Origin: Sapria himalayana
Lineage: Eukaryota > Streptophyta > Magnoliopsida > Malpighiales > Rafflesiaceae
Assembly (NCBI GenBank): GCA_029783825.1
Contig: JAREIK010003114.1
Coordinates: 22,652 to 86,651, forward strand
DNA length: 64,000 nucleotides
Direction: 5' to 3'
Shown: positions 52,840 to 64,000 of the stretch, in pieces
Numbering within the stretch: position 1 is the stretch's first letter
Layout of the letters: each line of letters opens with the position of its first letter
Notes under the pieces: model-generated
Databases searched by the model: none
What the model was told of the DNA's origin: nothing
The model's input: the letters and a program-made list of their open reading frames with translations, nothing else
Program-made: the position numbers and the translations under genes

Positions 52840-55800
52840 ATTTATATAATAAAAATAAAATTTCTTTTTTTTTGATTTTATCGGATTTTCAAAGGTAACC
52901 TTTAAAAATAAAATAATTTTTAAAATTTTTTGAAATGTGAATACCATGTATAATTATATTAATCTTACTAATTATATATCATATAAATTCAAAATAAAAA
53001 ATTTTAATGATAGATAGTATAATAATGATGAAAAATTAAATTAATATATTATTATTAATAATATAAATATTAATTAAAATATATTTACATAACACAAAAT
53101 GATTCAAAATCAAATCAAAATATATTACTAAATAATAATATTTAATTTTCAAATATTTCTTTCATTTTATAAGCTTATATTTTTTTATTGATTAAAAATA
53201 AATTATTTAAATAATATTTGTCTCACTCGAAATTTTTTTTGTAATTAATTTTTATAAATAATTAAACTATAAATAATTAAAATGAATATTAAAAATTATA
53301 ATAAATAGAAATAAAAATGAGATTTATTATTTATTAAGTAGTATATAGCTATTAAAAGGTTTATGTATTTAGGGGTTTCGAGGTCTATCAGCTTACTGAT
53401 TTAAGTAAGTAAGTATTTAGTGATCTATAGGTTTTATTTTAAAAATGAAATAACTTAAAATTTATATATATTATTTTTTCTCATTTTTTAAGGTTATAAC
53501 TATTAAAATTATAAAAATTTTTAAATTTCTTTTCAAAAGTGAATACAATATATATTTATAATAATTGTAATAATTATATATCATATAAATTCAATATAAA
53601 CAATTTTATTGATAGATATTCTAATAATTATTAAAAAATAAATTAAAAATATATTATGAATAAGATTGATATTACTTAAAATATAATAACAAAACCTAAA
53701 ATGATTCAAAAGGAAAACAAAATATATCACTAAAAAATAATAATTTGTTTTTAAATGTTTATGATTTTTATAAGGTTATCTATTTTTTGATGAAATATAT
53801 TTTTAATAAATTATATTTTAACTCATAATTTATTTTATAATTAATATATATATATAAATAAAAAACTAAACAATCAAAATTAATTTTTTAAATTATAATG
53901 TAAACAAATAAAAATGAGATTGTTTAATTATTATTTAGGGTATACCGGTTGAAAGGATTATCTATATAGGGGTATCGAGATTTTGTTGTTTAGTTATTTA
54001 AGAGCTTAGACATTTTGTGGTGTATAGGTTTTATTTAAACAATGAAATAACAAAAAAATTTATTTTTTTTATTTTTTGACATTTTCAAATGTTATAATCT
54101 TTGAAAATATAATAATTTTGAAATTTTTTTCAAAAGTGAATACTATAATTAATTATAATAATATTTATATTTATATATCATATAAATTAAATATAAACAT
54201 TTTTATTGAAAAATATTCTAATAATGATCATAAAATAAATTAATAATCTATAATTAATAAGATAAATATCAATTAAAATAAAATTAAAAAACTTAAAATC
54301 ATTCATAAGCAAAGTAAAATATATTACTATATAATAATTATTTGTTTTGAAATTTGTTTTTAAAAAATTTATCTATATTTTTTTTGACGAAAAATTAATT
54401 ATATAAATTATATTTGTTTACCTCATAATTTATTTTGTAATTAATATTTATATAAAAATATACAAATAAATAATTAAAATAAATATTTAAAATTATAATA
54501 CAAAAATGACTTTTATTATTTAGGGTATACCGGTTTAATTTAAAAATAGATCTATCTAACTAATAATTTATTTTGTAATTAATATTTTTATAAAAATAAA
54601 CTAATAAATAATTAAAATAAAAAATTAAAATTAAACTAAATAAAAATTAAAATGAGATTTATGATTTATTATTAATGTATAGCAGTTTAATTGTTTAAGT
54701 ATTTATAGGTTTTGTCATTTAGGAGTTTCGCGATTTATGTTTTTCGGCATTTAGTGGTTTATAAGTTTTATTTAAACAATAAAATAACAAAAAAAAATTT
54801 GTAATTTTTTCTCATTTTCATAGGTCATAACCTTTGAAAATATAATAATATTCAACATTTTTGAAATGTAAATATAATATTTAGTTATAATAATATTAAT
54901 AATTATATATCATATAAATTCAATATAAACAATTTTATTGCTAGATATTATAATAATGATCAAAAATTAAATTAATAAACTATTAATAATAAGATATATA
55001 TTAATTAAAAAATATTTACAAAACCCAAATTGATTCAAAATTAAAGTAAAATATATTACTTAATAATAATTTTTAATTTTTAAATTTTTACTTTTTTAAT
55101 AAGAATAAATACTTTTATTGATTAAAAATAAATTATTTAAATAATATTTCTCGCACTCATAATATATTTTGTAATAAATATTTCTATAGAAATAAACTAA
55201 TAAATAATTAAAATAAATATTTAAAATTATATTAAATAAAAAAAAATTAGATTTATTAATTATTAAGTAGTATATAGCGGTTTAATTGTTTATTTATTTA
55301 GGCATTACGAGGTTTAAAAGTTTACTGACTTAACTGTGTATGCATTTAGTGGTTATAGGTTTTATTTAAAAAATAAATAAACAAAAATTTTATTTTTTTT
55401 ATTTTTTGATATTTTCAGATGTTATAACCTCTGAAAATATAATAATTTTTAAATTTTTTTCAAAAGTGAATTCAATATTTAGTTATAATAATCATTATAT
55501 TTATATTTCATATAAATTCAATATAAATAATTTTATTGAAAATATTTTAATAATGATCAAAAAATAAATTGATAATCTATTATTAATAAGATAGATTTCA
55601 ATTAAAATATAATTACAAAACCTAAAATGATTAAGAAGGAGAGCAAAATATATTACAATATAATAAATTTGTGTTTTGAAATTATTTCATTTTTTTATAA
55701 GTTTATCTATATAATTTTTGATGAAAAATAATTTATATAAATTTTATTTGTCTAACTCATAATTTATATTGTAATTAATATTTAATAAAAATAAACGAAT

Positions 55801-58640
55801 AAATAATTAAAATGAATATTTTAAATTTTAATGAAAAAAATAATATTGAGATTTATTATTTATTATTTAGGGTATACCAATTTAAATGAATTATCTATTT
55901 AAGGTTTTCAAGATTTTAGAGTTATTGACTTAAGTGTTTAGTCATTTAGTAGTTTATAGGATTTATTTAAATAATGAAATAAAAAAAAATTATTTTTGAT
56001 ATTTTTTGACATTTTCAAAGCTTATAACCTTTGAAAATATAATAATTTTAAATTTTTTTAAAAATGTGAATACAATATTTAGTAATAAGAATCATTATAA
56101 TTATATATAATATAAACTAAATATAAACAATTTTATTTATATATATGATATCAATTATCAAAAAATAAATTAATATGCTATTATTAATATGATAGATATA
56201 AATTAAAATATAATTCCAAAACCTAAAATTATTAAAAATCAAAGTAAAATTTATTAACAAATAATAATTTTTTTTTAAGTTTTTTCTTATTTTATAAGCT
56301 TATTTTTTTTTTGATGAAAACTAAATTATTTAAATTATATTTAAGGTTTATGAGTTTAAAATTTTTAGTGTTTAGGGGCTTTGGTGTTTAAGAGTTTATA
56401 GATTTAAGTGTTTAGACATTTAGTGGTCTATAAGTTTTATTTAAACAATGATATAACAAAAAATTTTTTTTTGTTTTTTTTCTAATTTTTTAAGGTTATA
56501 ACCTTTCTAAATATAAAAATTTCAAAATTTTTTTCAAATGTAAATATAATACTTAGTTATAATAATCTTAATGAATATAAGTCATTTAAATTCAATATAA
56601 ATAATCACATTGCTAGATATTATAATAATGATCAATAAATAAATTTATATACTATTATTAATAAGATAGATATTATTTAAAATATATTTGCAAAATCTAA
56701 ATTTATTCAAAATCAAAGTATATACTACTAAATAATAATTTTTTTATATTTAGCTTTTTTTATAAGTTTATATTTTTGTTATTAATAATAAATTATTTAA
56801 ATTATATTTGTCTTTCTCATAATTTATTTTTGTAATTTATAATTCTATAAAATTAAACAAATAAATAATTAAAATAAATATTTAAAATTATAATGAATAC
56901 AAATAAAATTGAGATTTATTATTTATTATTTATTATTCAGGATATACAGGTTTAATTGTTTAAGTATTTAGGTGTTTTGGGGTTTAGTCATTTAAGTGTT
57001 TATGCCTTTGGTGATTTTATTTAATTTTTGAAGGTTATAACATTTGAAAATATAATAATTTTTAATTTTTTTTAAAATGTGTATATAATATTTAGTTATA
57101 ATTATCTTCATAATTATAAATAATGTAAAATCAATATAAATAATTTTATTAATAAATATCATAATAATGATCAATAAATAAATTAATAAACTATTATTAA
57201 TTAGACTGATATAAATTAAAATATAATTGCAAAATCTAAAATTATTCAAAATAAAATTAAATTAAATTACTAAATAATAATATTATGTTTTAAAAATTTT
57301 GCATCTTTTTATAATCTTATATTTTTTTGATGAAAAATAAATTATTTAAATTATATCCGTCTCACTAATAATTTATTTTGTAATTAATATTTCAATAAAA
57401 ATAAACTAATAAATAATTAAAACGAATAATTAAAATTATAATGAATGTCAATAAAAATGAGATTTATTATTTATTATTTAGAGTATACTAATTTATAGGC
57501 TTATGTATTTATGGGCTTCGGGGTTTAGGAGTTTAGTCATTAAGAATTTAGGTATTTTGTGGTTTATATATTTTATTTAAAAAATTTAATAACAAAAAAT
57601 TTATTTTTTTATTTTTTCACATTTTCAAATGTTATAACCTTTGAAAACTTAATAATTTTAAAATTTTCTTAAAATGTCAATAATTTTTATTTTGTTATAA
57701 TAATCTAAATAATAATTTAATATGTAAATTCAATATAAATAATTTTTTTAATGATATTATGATGACGATAATAAAATAAATTAATAAACTATTATTAATA
57801 AGATATATATTAAATATAATTTATTTGCAAAACCTTAAATGATACAAAATCAAAGTAAATTATATTAATAAGATAGATATTAAATAAAACTATAATTAAT
57901 AAGATACAATATATAGGTTTAAAAGATTATATATTTAGTAGTTTTGGGATTTAAAAATTTAGTGATTTAAGTGTTTAGGCATTTAGTAGTTTATAGGTTT
58001 TATTTAAAAAATAAAATAACAAAAAAAGTTTTTTTTGTTATTTGTTCTCATTTTTGAAGGATATAACCTTTGAAACTATAACAATTTTAAATTTTTTTTA
58101 AATGTGAATACTATATTTAGTTATGATAATCTTAATAATTATATATCATTTAAATTCAATATAAATAAATATATTGATATATATTATAATAATGAGCATA
58201 CAAAAGATTAATAAACAATTATTAATAAGATAAATATTGTTTAAAGAATATTTACAAAACCTAAAATGATTCAAAATCAAAGTGAAATATGTTACTAAAT
58301 ATTAATTTTAAATTTTTAAATTTTTGTATCCATTTATAAGCTTATATATTTTTTGATGAAAAATAAATTATTTAAATTATATTTGTCTAACTATTAATTT
58401 ATTTTTTAATTTATATTTATATAAAAATAAATTAATAAATAATTAAAATGTATATATAAAATTATAATGAATACAAATAAAAATGAGATTTATGATTTAT
58501 TATGTAGGGTATACCTATTTAATGGTTTAAGTTTATTGTGGTTTTGGGGTTAATGAGTTTATTGATTTATATGTTTACACATTTAGTTTTTATTTATTGA
58601 TTTATAGGTTTTATTTAATCAATGAAATAACAAAAAATTT
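52840..58640 (+). repeat. ~5.9-kb higher-order repeat, copy 3
   Basis: The monomer types of 11990-17750 recur in order: 'GAATACCATGTATAATT' (about 52940), 'TTAAGTAAGTAAGTATTTAG' (about 53400), 'GGGGTATCGAGATTTTGTTG' (about 53970), 'TGACTTAACTGTGTATGC' (about 55325), 'TTTGGTGATTTTATTTAAT' (about 57006), 'TGATGACGATAATAAAAT' (about 57760) and 'GAATACTATATTTAGTTATG' (about 58107). Offsets to copy 1 stay within about 40.83-40.88 kb. It keeps the two monomers that copy 2 has lost. Confidence 0.8.
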
Positions 58641-60083
58641 ATTTTTATGAATTTTCGTGATTTTCAAAGTTTATAACCATTGAAAATATAATAATTTTTT
58701 AATAGTTCTAAAATATGAATACAATACTTAGTTATAAAAATATTAATAATTACATTTTATGTAAATTCAATATAAAAAATTTTATTAATATATATTATTT
58801 TGATGATCAAAAAATAAAATTAATAAACTAATAATAAGATAGATATTAATAAAATATATTTGCAGAACCCAAAAAAATTCAAAATCAAAGTAAATTATAT
58901 TACTAAAAAAAATTTTAAAATTTTTGAAATTTTGTTTATTTTTATAAGCTTATTTTTATTTTCATAAAAAATAATTTATTTAAATTATATCTGTCTTACT
59001 CATTATTTAATTTGTAATTAATATTTATATAAAAATAAAAAAATAAATAATTAAAATGAATTTTTAAAATTATAATAAAAACAATAATATTGAGATTGAT
59101 TATTTATTATTTAGGGTTACCGATTTAAAAAGATTATTATGTTTTACTTAAGGTTTTAGATTTTTAAAAGTTATTGAATTAAGTGTTTAGGCTTTTAGTG
59201 GTTTATAGGTTTTATATAAATAATAAAATATCAAAAAAAATAATTTTTTTATTTTTTCACATTTTCAAAGGTAATATAATCTATGAAAATATTATAATTT
59301 TAAAATTTTTTTCAAAAGTGAATTCAATATTTAATAATAATAATCATTATATTTAAATATCATATAAATTCAATATAAACAATTTTATTAATAATTATTC
59401 TAATAATGATCAAAAAATAAATTAATGATCTATTATTAATAAGATAGATAACAATTAAAATATAATTACAAAACTAATAATGATTTAGAAGCAAAGCAAA
59501 TTATATTATTATATAATAATTTTTTGTTTTTAATTTTTTTTACTTTTAATAAGTTTATCTATATTTTTTATGATGAAAAATAATAATTATAAATTATAAT
59601 TGTCTAACTCATAATTTATTTTCTAATTAATATTTATATAAAAATAAACTAATAAATAATTAAAATGAATATTTAAAATTATAATGAAAAAAATAAAAAT
59701 GAGATTTATTGTTTATTATTTAGTATATAACTGATTAAAAAAATTATCTATTTAGGGTTTTCGTGATTTAGAAGTTATTAATTTAAGTATTTAGGCATTT
59801 AGAGGTTTATAGGTTTTATTTAAACAATGAAATAACAAATAAATTATTTTTGATATTTTTTCAAATTTTCAAAGATTATAACCTTTGAAAATATAATAAT
59901 TTAAAATTTTTTTAAAATGTGAACACAATATTTAGTAATAATAATAATTATAACAATATATAATTTAAACTAAATATAAACAATTATATTGATAGATATT
60001 ATATCAATTATCAAAAAATAAATTAATAAACTATTATTAATATGATAGATATAAATTAAAATTTAATTACAAAAACTAAAATG

Positions 60084-60994
60084 ATTAAATTGCTAAAGCT
60101 CTAACCAAAATAATAGTAGCTTTTACTTTATCTCTATTATGTCTCATCATATTTAAAGTTGAATCACCAGGCTATCAAAGGTAATTTGACTCATGTACGC
60201 TAACAGACTAAACCAAAGTTGTACCGATATGTGTTGAAATACCTAGTTGTTGAGGATGCTATTTATAGTGATTATTGTAATTTCTTCTAAAATATCTCTC
60301 ATGCACACACTCAAAACAATTTTTTTTAAAACATAGTTCACCTCTAAAAAAATAACCACCTTGTAGCCTATTAGAACAAACTAGCCCCATGGTGGTTTGA
60401 GCAGGGCAAGAAGTATGGGCTCTCTTTCAATCAAGAATCAAAAAAATTATTTTATGGCATGGCTAAGCCTTTTTTTTATATCCTAATGGATATGAAAAGT
60501 ATCATTTCTTTCTTTTTATATTAAATGAGTTATGTATACAAGCACAAAATCCCCAAAAAGGTGTAAATGAATCATATTCAAATGTATAAAAGGTTTTAGT
60601 CATTGCTCAAAATATTAGTCTTGCATATTGACACTCGAGGCAACGAATCAAAGGAAAAAGCCATAGTGATATTTTGAATCCCAAGAATTTAGCTATAGAA
60701 AGTTATAAATAGTAGTATTCATTCTTACTATTTCTAGGGTCATGACTTTTGCTCTTGAGGAATGTCCAAAGTTACATTCATTCCTAATGCAATGACTTTG
60801 CAATATAAAGATAAAATGCACAAGCTATGGTCATATCCAATTCTGTGACCCAGTATTATAGTGATTAAATATGTATTCATGATCATTATTATTGCCATAA
60901 CAATATATTCAACAGAGAGAAACAAGTTATTAAGTATTAAATTTAAAACAAGCTATGATCCGTCGCTATGTGTGTGTGGTGCAGTAGTATCAGC
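60084..60994 (+). repeat. Element X, copy 3, left part (internally deleted)
   Basis: It starts abruptly at 'TTGCTAAAGCTCTAACC', lacking the first ~40 bp of X, and follows X copy 1 to about its position 8845 ('AACAAGTTAT'). A short scrambled stretch (about 60940-60960) is followed by the far right end of X ('GTCGCTATGTGTGTGTGGTGC'). About 1.55 kb of X between those points is missing. Satellite resumes at 'CATTAGGAGTTTAGTAATTT', as beside X copy 1. The frame at 60740-60925 (-) corresponds to 8653-8892 and is not a recognised gene. Confidence 0.82.
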
Positions 60995-61730
60995 CATTAG
61001 GAGTTTAGTAATTTAAGTATTTAGGTATTTTGTGGTTTACAGGTTTTATTTAAATAATTAAATAACAAAAAAAATTATTATTATGATTTTTTCTCATTTT
61101 CAAGGTTATAACCATTGAAAATATTATAATTTTTAATTTTTTTTCAAATGTTAATAAAATATTTAATTATAATAATCATATAAATTAAATATCATGTTAA
61201 TTCAATATAAATAATTTTATTTATCGATATTATAATACTGATCATAAAATAGATTAACAAACTATTATTAATATGATAGATATTAATTAAAATATATTTG
61301 CAAAACCTAAAATGATTCAAAATCAATGTAAAATATATTACTAAATAATAATTTTTTATTTTTTATTTTTTTTTTCTTTTTATAAGCTAATAAATTTTTT
61401 TGATGAAGATAAATTATTTAAATTATATTTGTCTCATTCATAATTTTATTGTGCTATTAATATTTCTATAAAAATAAACTAATAAATAATTAAAATGAAT
61501 ATTAAAATAATAATGAATACAAATAAAAATAATATTTAAGATTATTTATTTAGTGTATACCGGTTTAATGTTTTAAGTATTTAGGAGTTTAGGAGTTTAG
61601 TGATTTAAGTGTTTAGGCATTTAGTAGTTTATATGTTTTATTTAAATAATGAAATAACAAAAAAATTATTTTTCAAATTTTTTATCAATTTTGAAGGTTA
61701 TAACATTTATAAATATAATAATTTTTAATT
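60995..61730 (+). repeat. AT-rich satellite, block 8 (one monomer and a bit)
   Basis: This is near-identical to 10447-11170, the satellite right of X copy 1, including 'TTCAAGGTTATAACCATTG', 'TTTTTTTGATGAAGATAAA' and 'TTTTTATCAATTTTGAAGG'. It is cut off in the monomer at 'AATTTATATCAAAA', where the second part of X begins. Confidence 0.9.
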
Positions 61731-63205
61731 TATATCAAAAAGACTGAATCCATAACTCACCCCTTGAGTCATGACTTTGTGTTACATATACAAAAAGATA
61801 AATATGTGATAATCCTAAAATTTGTGAATTTCAATTTAAATTTAACACTTAGTCATTTGATTATAAAAGTGCAAAACATGAGATTTAGGATTTATGGTTT
61901 ATGGGTTAGGGTTATAGTTTATGATTTAAGGTTTAGGATTTAAAGTTTAGGGTTTATAGTTTTTTTTTGTTTTTTTTGGAAAATACACACTTTATTTATC
62001 ATTTAGGCACACAACTTACAAGAGACTAAAAAGCTGACTAATTTAGGCCAGCCCAACAAATCCTATGCACCTTAATGATTCTATGCATAAAATTCATAAA
62101 AAAACCATAATGCCTAATAACTCCAAGCGTACGAATACAACTAAAATCACCTGGCATTCCCGTACTTCAGAGTTGGCATTGAGTCATTATGCGCACTGCG
62201 TCCTTTCCATTCAGATTTGTCCGAGCCTTTTGGAGGAACCTGAATGATGCACCATATTAAAACTATGCAACTATAAGATTGTGCATGTGTGTGACATGCA
62301 GCATCAAGCATTTGCTTATGTCATTGCTATGCAATGGAATACATTTAAAATTGAATACCCATAAATCCAAAAGTCCGTATCTACGGCACTTTGTCAATTT
62401 ATTCACACCTTTGAATTCAACATTCTTTTGCTCTATGATCTTCTAAAGAGTATCTCTTGGGTTAGAATGCTTCCTCCTCTAACTCCAAGAAGTGGCTGTA
62501 TGTTGCATCGACAAAATATCAAAAAATACGCATGCATAGTTGTGCATGTGTGATTAGGTCCATTTCACAATCTAATTATCTATGCGTACAACTAAGCTAG
62601 AATACAAGTAAAATTACAAAATGCTATAAAGATAAGTCTTCTGCTCCCGAGAGTGTAGCATCGCCTAATGTGTATTTACCAAATGCATTAGTGGGCCACA
62701 CTTAGATATAATCATGGGTCCAGTTGCCCTCATTGCATGCTACATAAAGAAGAGACAAGATTGTGTGTGTGAGTATGTCATGATCAATCTCTACAAGTAC
62801 ATGTTGCATACAAAGTCCAAAATACAAATAAGACTACAAACATAAACTACAAATTTGAATCTTTTGCTCCCGTGTGGATGGTCTAGACTCCATTGCTCAC
62901 TAGCCCTACTTGGTGATGCTTCGGATTTTTCTGGCTGTCCAATTAATCATGGATTACACCCACTCCTGTTGGGCGACTGTTGGGTGGCCCTCTATGCTGC
63001 CTGATAGGGCTAGTGGGACCCACTCCTAGCTACATATGGGTTTACTCCCTACTACTTTGCTCGGTCTCATCAGTTTTCTAAATGTTATCATCCCGGCTTG
63101 CCACTGGGGCCCTCTACAAGCTGGTGGCCCATACTTCTGGCTGCTTCCCGGACTTGCTGGCCCCTCTAAATGCTACACCAAAATGGACAAGAATATGTGC
63201 ATAAT
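61731..63205 (+). repeat. Element X, copy 3, right part
   Basis: This resumes X at 'AGACTGAATCCATAACTCACC' (about position 8930 of copy 1) and runs collinearly to 'GGACAAGAATATGTGCA' (about 10395). There it is fused to the interior of a hAT element. It includes the telomere-like tract and the GC-richer 3' third. Its version of the 91-codon frame of copies 1 and 2 carries a 1-nt loss (near 'GCTCTATGATC'), which argues against a coding role. Confidence 0.85.
61880..61960 (+). repeat. Plant-telomere-like TTTAGGG tract in element X copy 3
   Basis: Words such as GATTTAGGA, TTTATGG, TTTATGGGTTAGGG, TTATAGTTTATG, ATTTAAGG, TTTAGGA and TTTAGGGTTTATAG follow one another. This is the same tract as at 9074 and 37601. 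Confidence 0.72.
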
Positions 63206-64000
63206 GTGCATAAAAGGCTTTTGAACTTTCATGTAATTAAAAGTCATTCTGGCGTTAATATAAGAAATGTATTTAGTTTTGCATGAATGAAAGGGTTTTG
63301 AGAAAGTTTATGTGCATTACTGTTGACAATGCATCAAATAATGATGTTGTAGTTGAACAATGAAAAAAAAGCTTGTAAAGAAAAGTGTTATACCTTTGAG
63401 AAGCGAGCATTTTCATATGAGATGTTGTGCTCATATCCTAAACTTAATTTCCAGAGATGGCATTGCAGTAGTTGAGGGTGCTATTCAAAAAATTAGAGGT
63501 ATGGTGAAATATATGAGGAGCAGTCCTAAAAAATTTGATATGTTTAAATTATGTGTTGAAGAAGCAAACTTGACATATAGATCTTCATTGCAATTATATT
63601 GTCCTATAAGATGAAATTCAACTTATTTGATGCTACAAACTAATATAAAATATCAAAAAGAATTTGATAAGTTGGAGGACAAACACAAAAGGTTTTTGAA
63701 ATAGTTTGGTTCAAACGTTCCAACTGAGAGAGACTGAACAAACGCCATAATTTTGGCTCGTTTCTTGAAAACTTTTTATGAGGTAACTTATAAATTTTCT
63801 GGCTCATAATATTCTACCTCTAGTGATTATTTTCCTGAGATTATTCTAATTTTAAAAAAAATTGAGCTTTGTGAAAATAGTAGAGATACAATGGTGTCTG
63901 AAATGGGTATGAAAATGAGGCATAAATTAAGCAAATATTGGGGTTCTCTTCAGTCAACAAATATTATGTTTTTTGTAGCAGTAGTGTTGGATCCTAGATA
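63206..64000 (+). mobile_element. hAT transposon fragment, copy C (5'-truncated, continues beyond the window)
   Basis: The sequence joins the hAT family at the equivalent of about 45236 of copy B ('TGCATAAAAGGCTTTTGAAC') and stays collinear to the end of the window. It lacks the left terminal repeat, leader, BED finger and first Asp motif. It is fused directly to element X at a shared 'ATGTGCATAA'-like stretch. Being a chimera at its left edge, it did not arise by transposition. Confidence 0.92.
63206..64000 (+). pseudogene. hAT transposase pseudogene, copy C (partial)
   Basis: This encodes the middle of the transposase core, from HKRLLNFHVIKSHSGVNIRN through TVDNAS (second catalytic-Asp motif), HMRCCAHILNLISRDGI and VRYVRSSP-like KYMRSSPKKFD, up to VLDPR at the window edge. 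Several stops occur before 63360; 63360-63614 is open (84 codons), ending in TGA where Trp is expected (CPIR then stop). The frame break after VEQ, the TGA after PTERD and the TCATAA stop are shared with copies A and B. The HMRCCAHILNL stretch is better preserved than in copy B. Confidence 0.9.

Larger units (their letters stand above)
47572..60083 (+). repeat. AT-rich satellite array, block 7 (+ orientation)
   Basis: This is 12.5 kb of gene-free satellite from the right target duplication of hAT copy B to element X copy 3. The first monomer lacks its dyad left arm: 'AACAAAAAATTTAATATAACC' joins two parts with about 40 bp lost. About 49.96-52.9 kb is collinear with 3.4-6.8 kb, with one monomer fewer. 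About 52.84-58.64 kb is collinear with 12.0-17.75 kb. Frames at 48238-48450, 50496-50741 and 56992-57249 are recurrent satellite translations. Confidence 0.93.

Noticed and set aside
63036..63224. 62-codon frame at the X/hAT fusion and the 60-codon frame at 62065
   Set aside because: They are unsupported, and one crosses the chimeric joint. Equivalent regions in the other X copies are not open in the same way.
1..64000. CRISPR-like or phage-like repeat organisation
   Set aside because: Repeats are ~590 bp diverged tandem monomers with no short identical repeats and unique spacers; the hAT transposons are plant-type.

Overview
The window is nuclear DNA of a plant, most likely an angiosperm. 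Two things suggest this: decayed hAT transposons of the BED-finger RICESLEEPER/Ac type, and many degenerate copies of the plant telomere motif TTTAGGG/CCCTAAA. I cannot name the genus. I see no intact host protein gene and no tRNA or rRNA.

About 50 of the 64 kb is one very AT-rich tandem satellite. Its divergent monomers are about 540-610 bp, with a longer form of about 740 bp. Each monomer has, in order: a short tract of TTTAGG-like words; an 'AAATAACAAAAAATTT' stretch; a near-perfect dyad centred on CAAAGGTTATAACCTTTG; a TGATCA site; a TATAAGCTTATA (HindIII) dyad; and an AT-rich tail ending in 'GTATACC'. Monomers form higher-order repeats: a short/long dimer of about 1.32 kb (about 0.7-3.4 kb and 38.8-42.0 kb) and a multi-monomer unit of about 5.9 kb (12.0-17.75, 18.0-23.0 and 52.85-58.6 kb).

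The array faces + from 1 to about 22.98 kb, - from 22.98 to 43.06 kb, and + again to the end. Both orientation switches fall inside monomers, and at the first the two sides share a few bases.

Two kinds of non-satellite DNA interrupt the array. (1) 'Element X', about 2.4 kb, is complete at 7959-10446 (+) and 36383-38798 (-) and rearranged at 60084-60994 plus 61731-63205. It has degenerate units of about 105 bp and its own telomere-like tract, and no recognisable gene. (2) A hAT transposon of about 3.7 kb is complete at 27521-31208 (-) and 43871-47571 (+), each with terminal inverted repeats and an 8-bp target duplication. A third copy starts truncated at 63206, fused to element X, and runs off the window. 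All transposase copies are dead, and several lesions are shared.

Nothing here works as a gene system. The interest lies in the architecture: a telomere-word satellite with a dyad in every monomer, nested higher-order repeats, a 20-kb inverted block, and insertions copied with their flanks. It looks like a centromeric, pericentromeric or other heterochromatic domain, but the sequence alone cannot show which.
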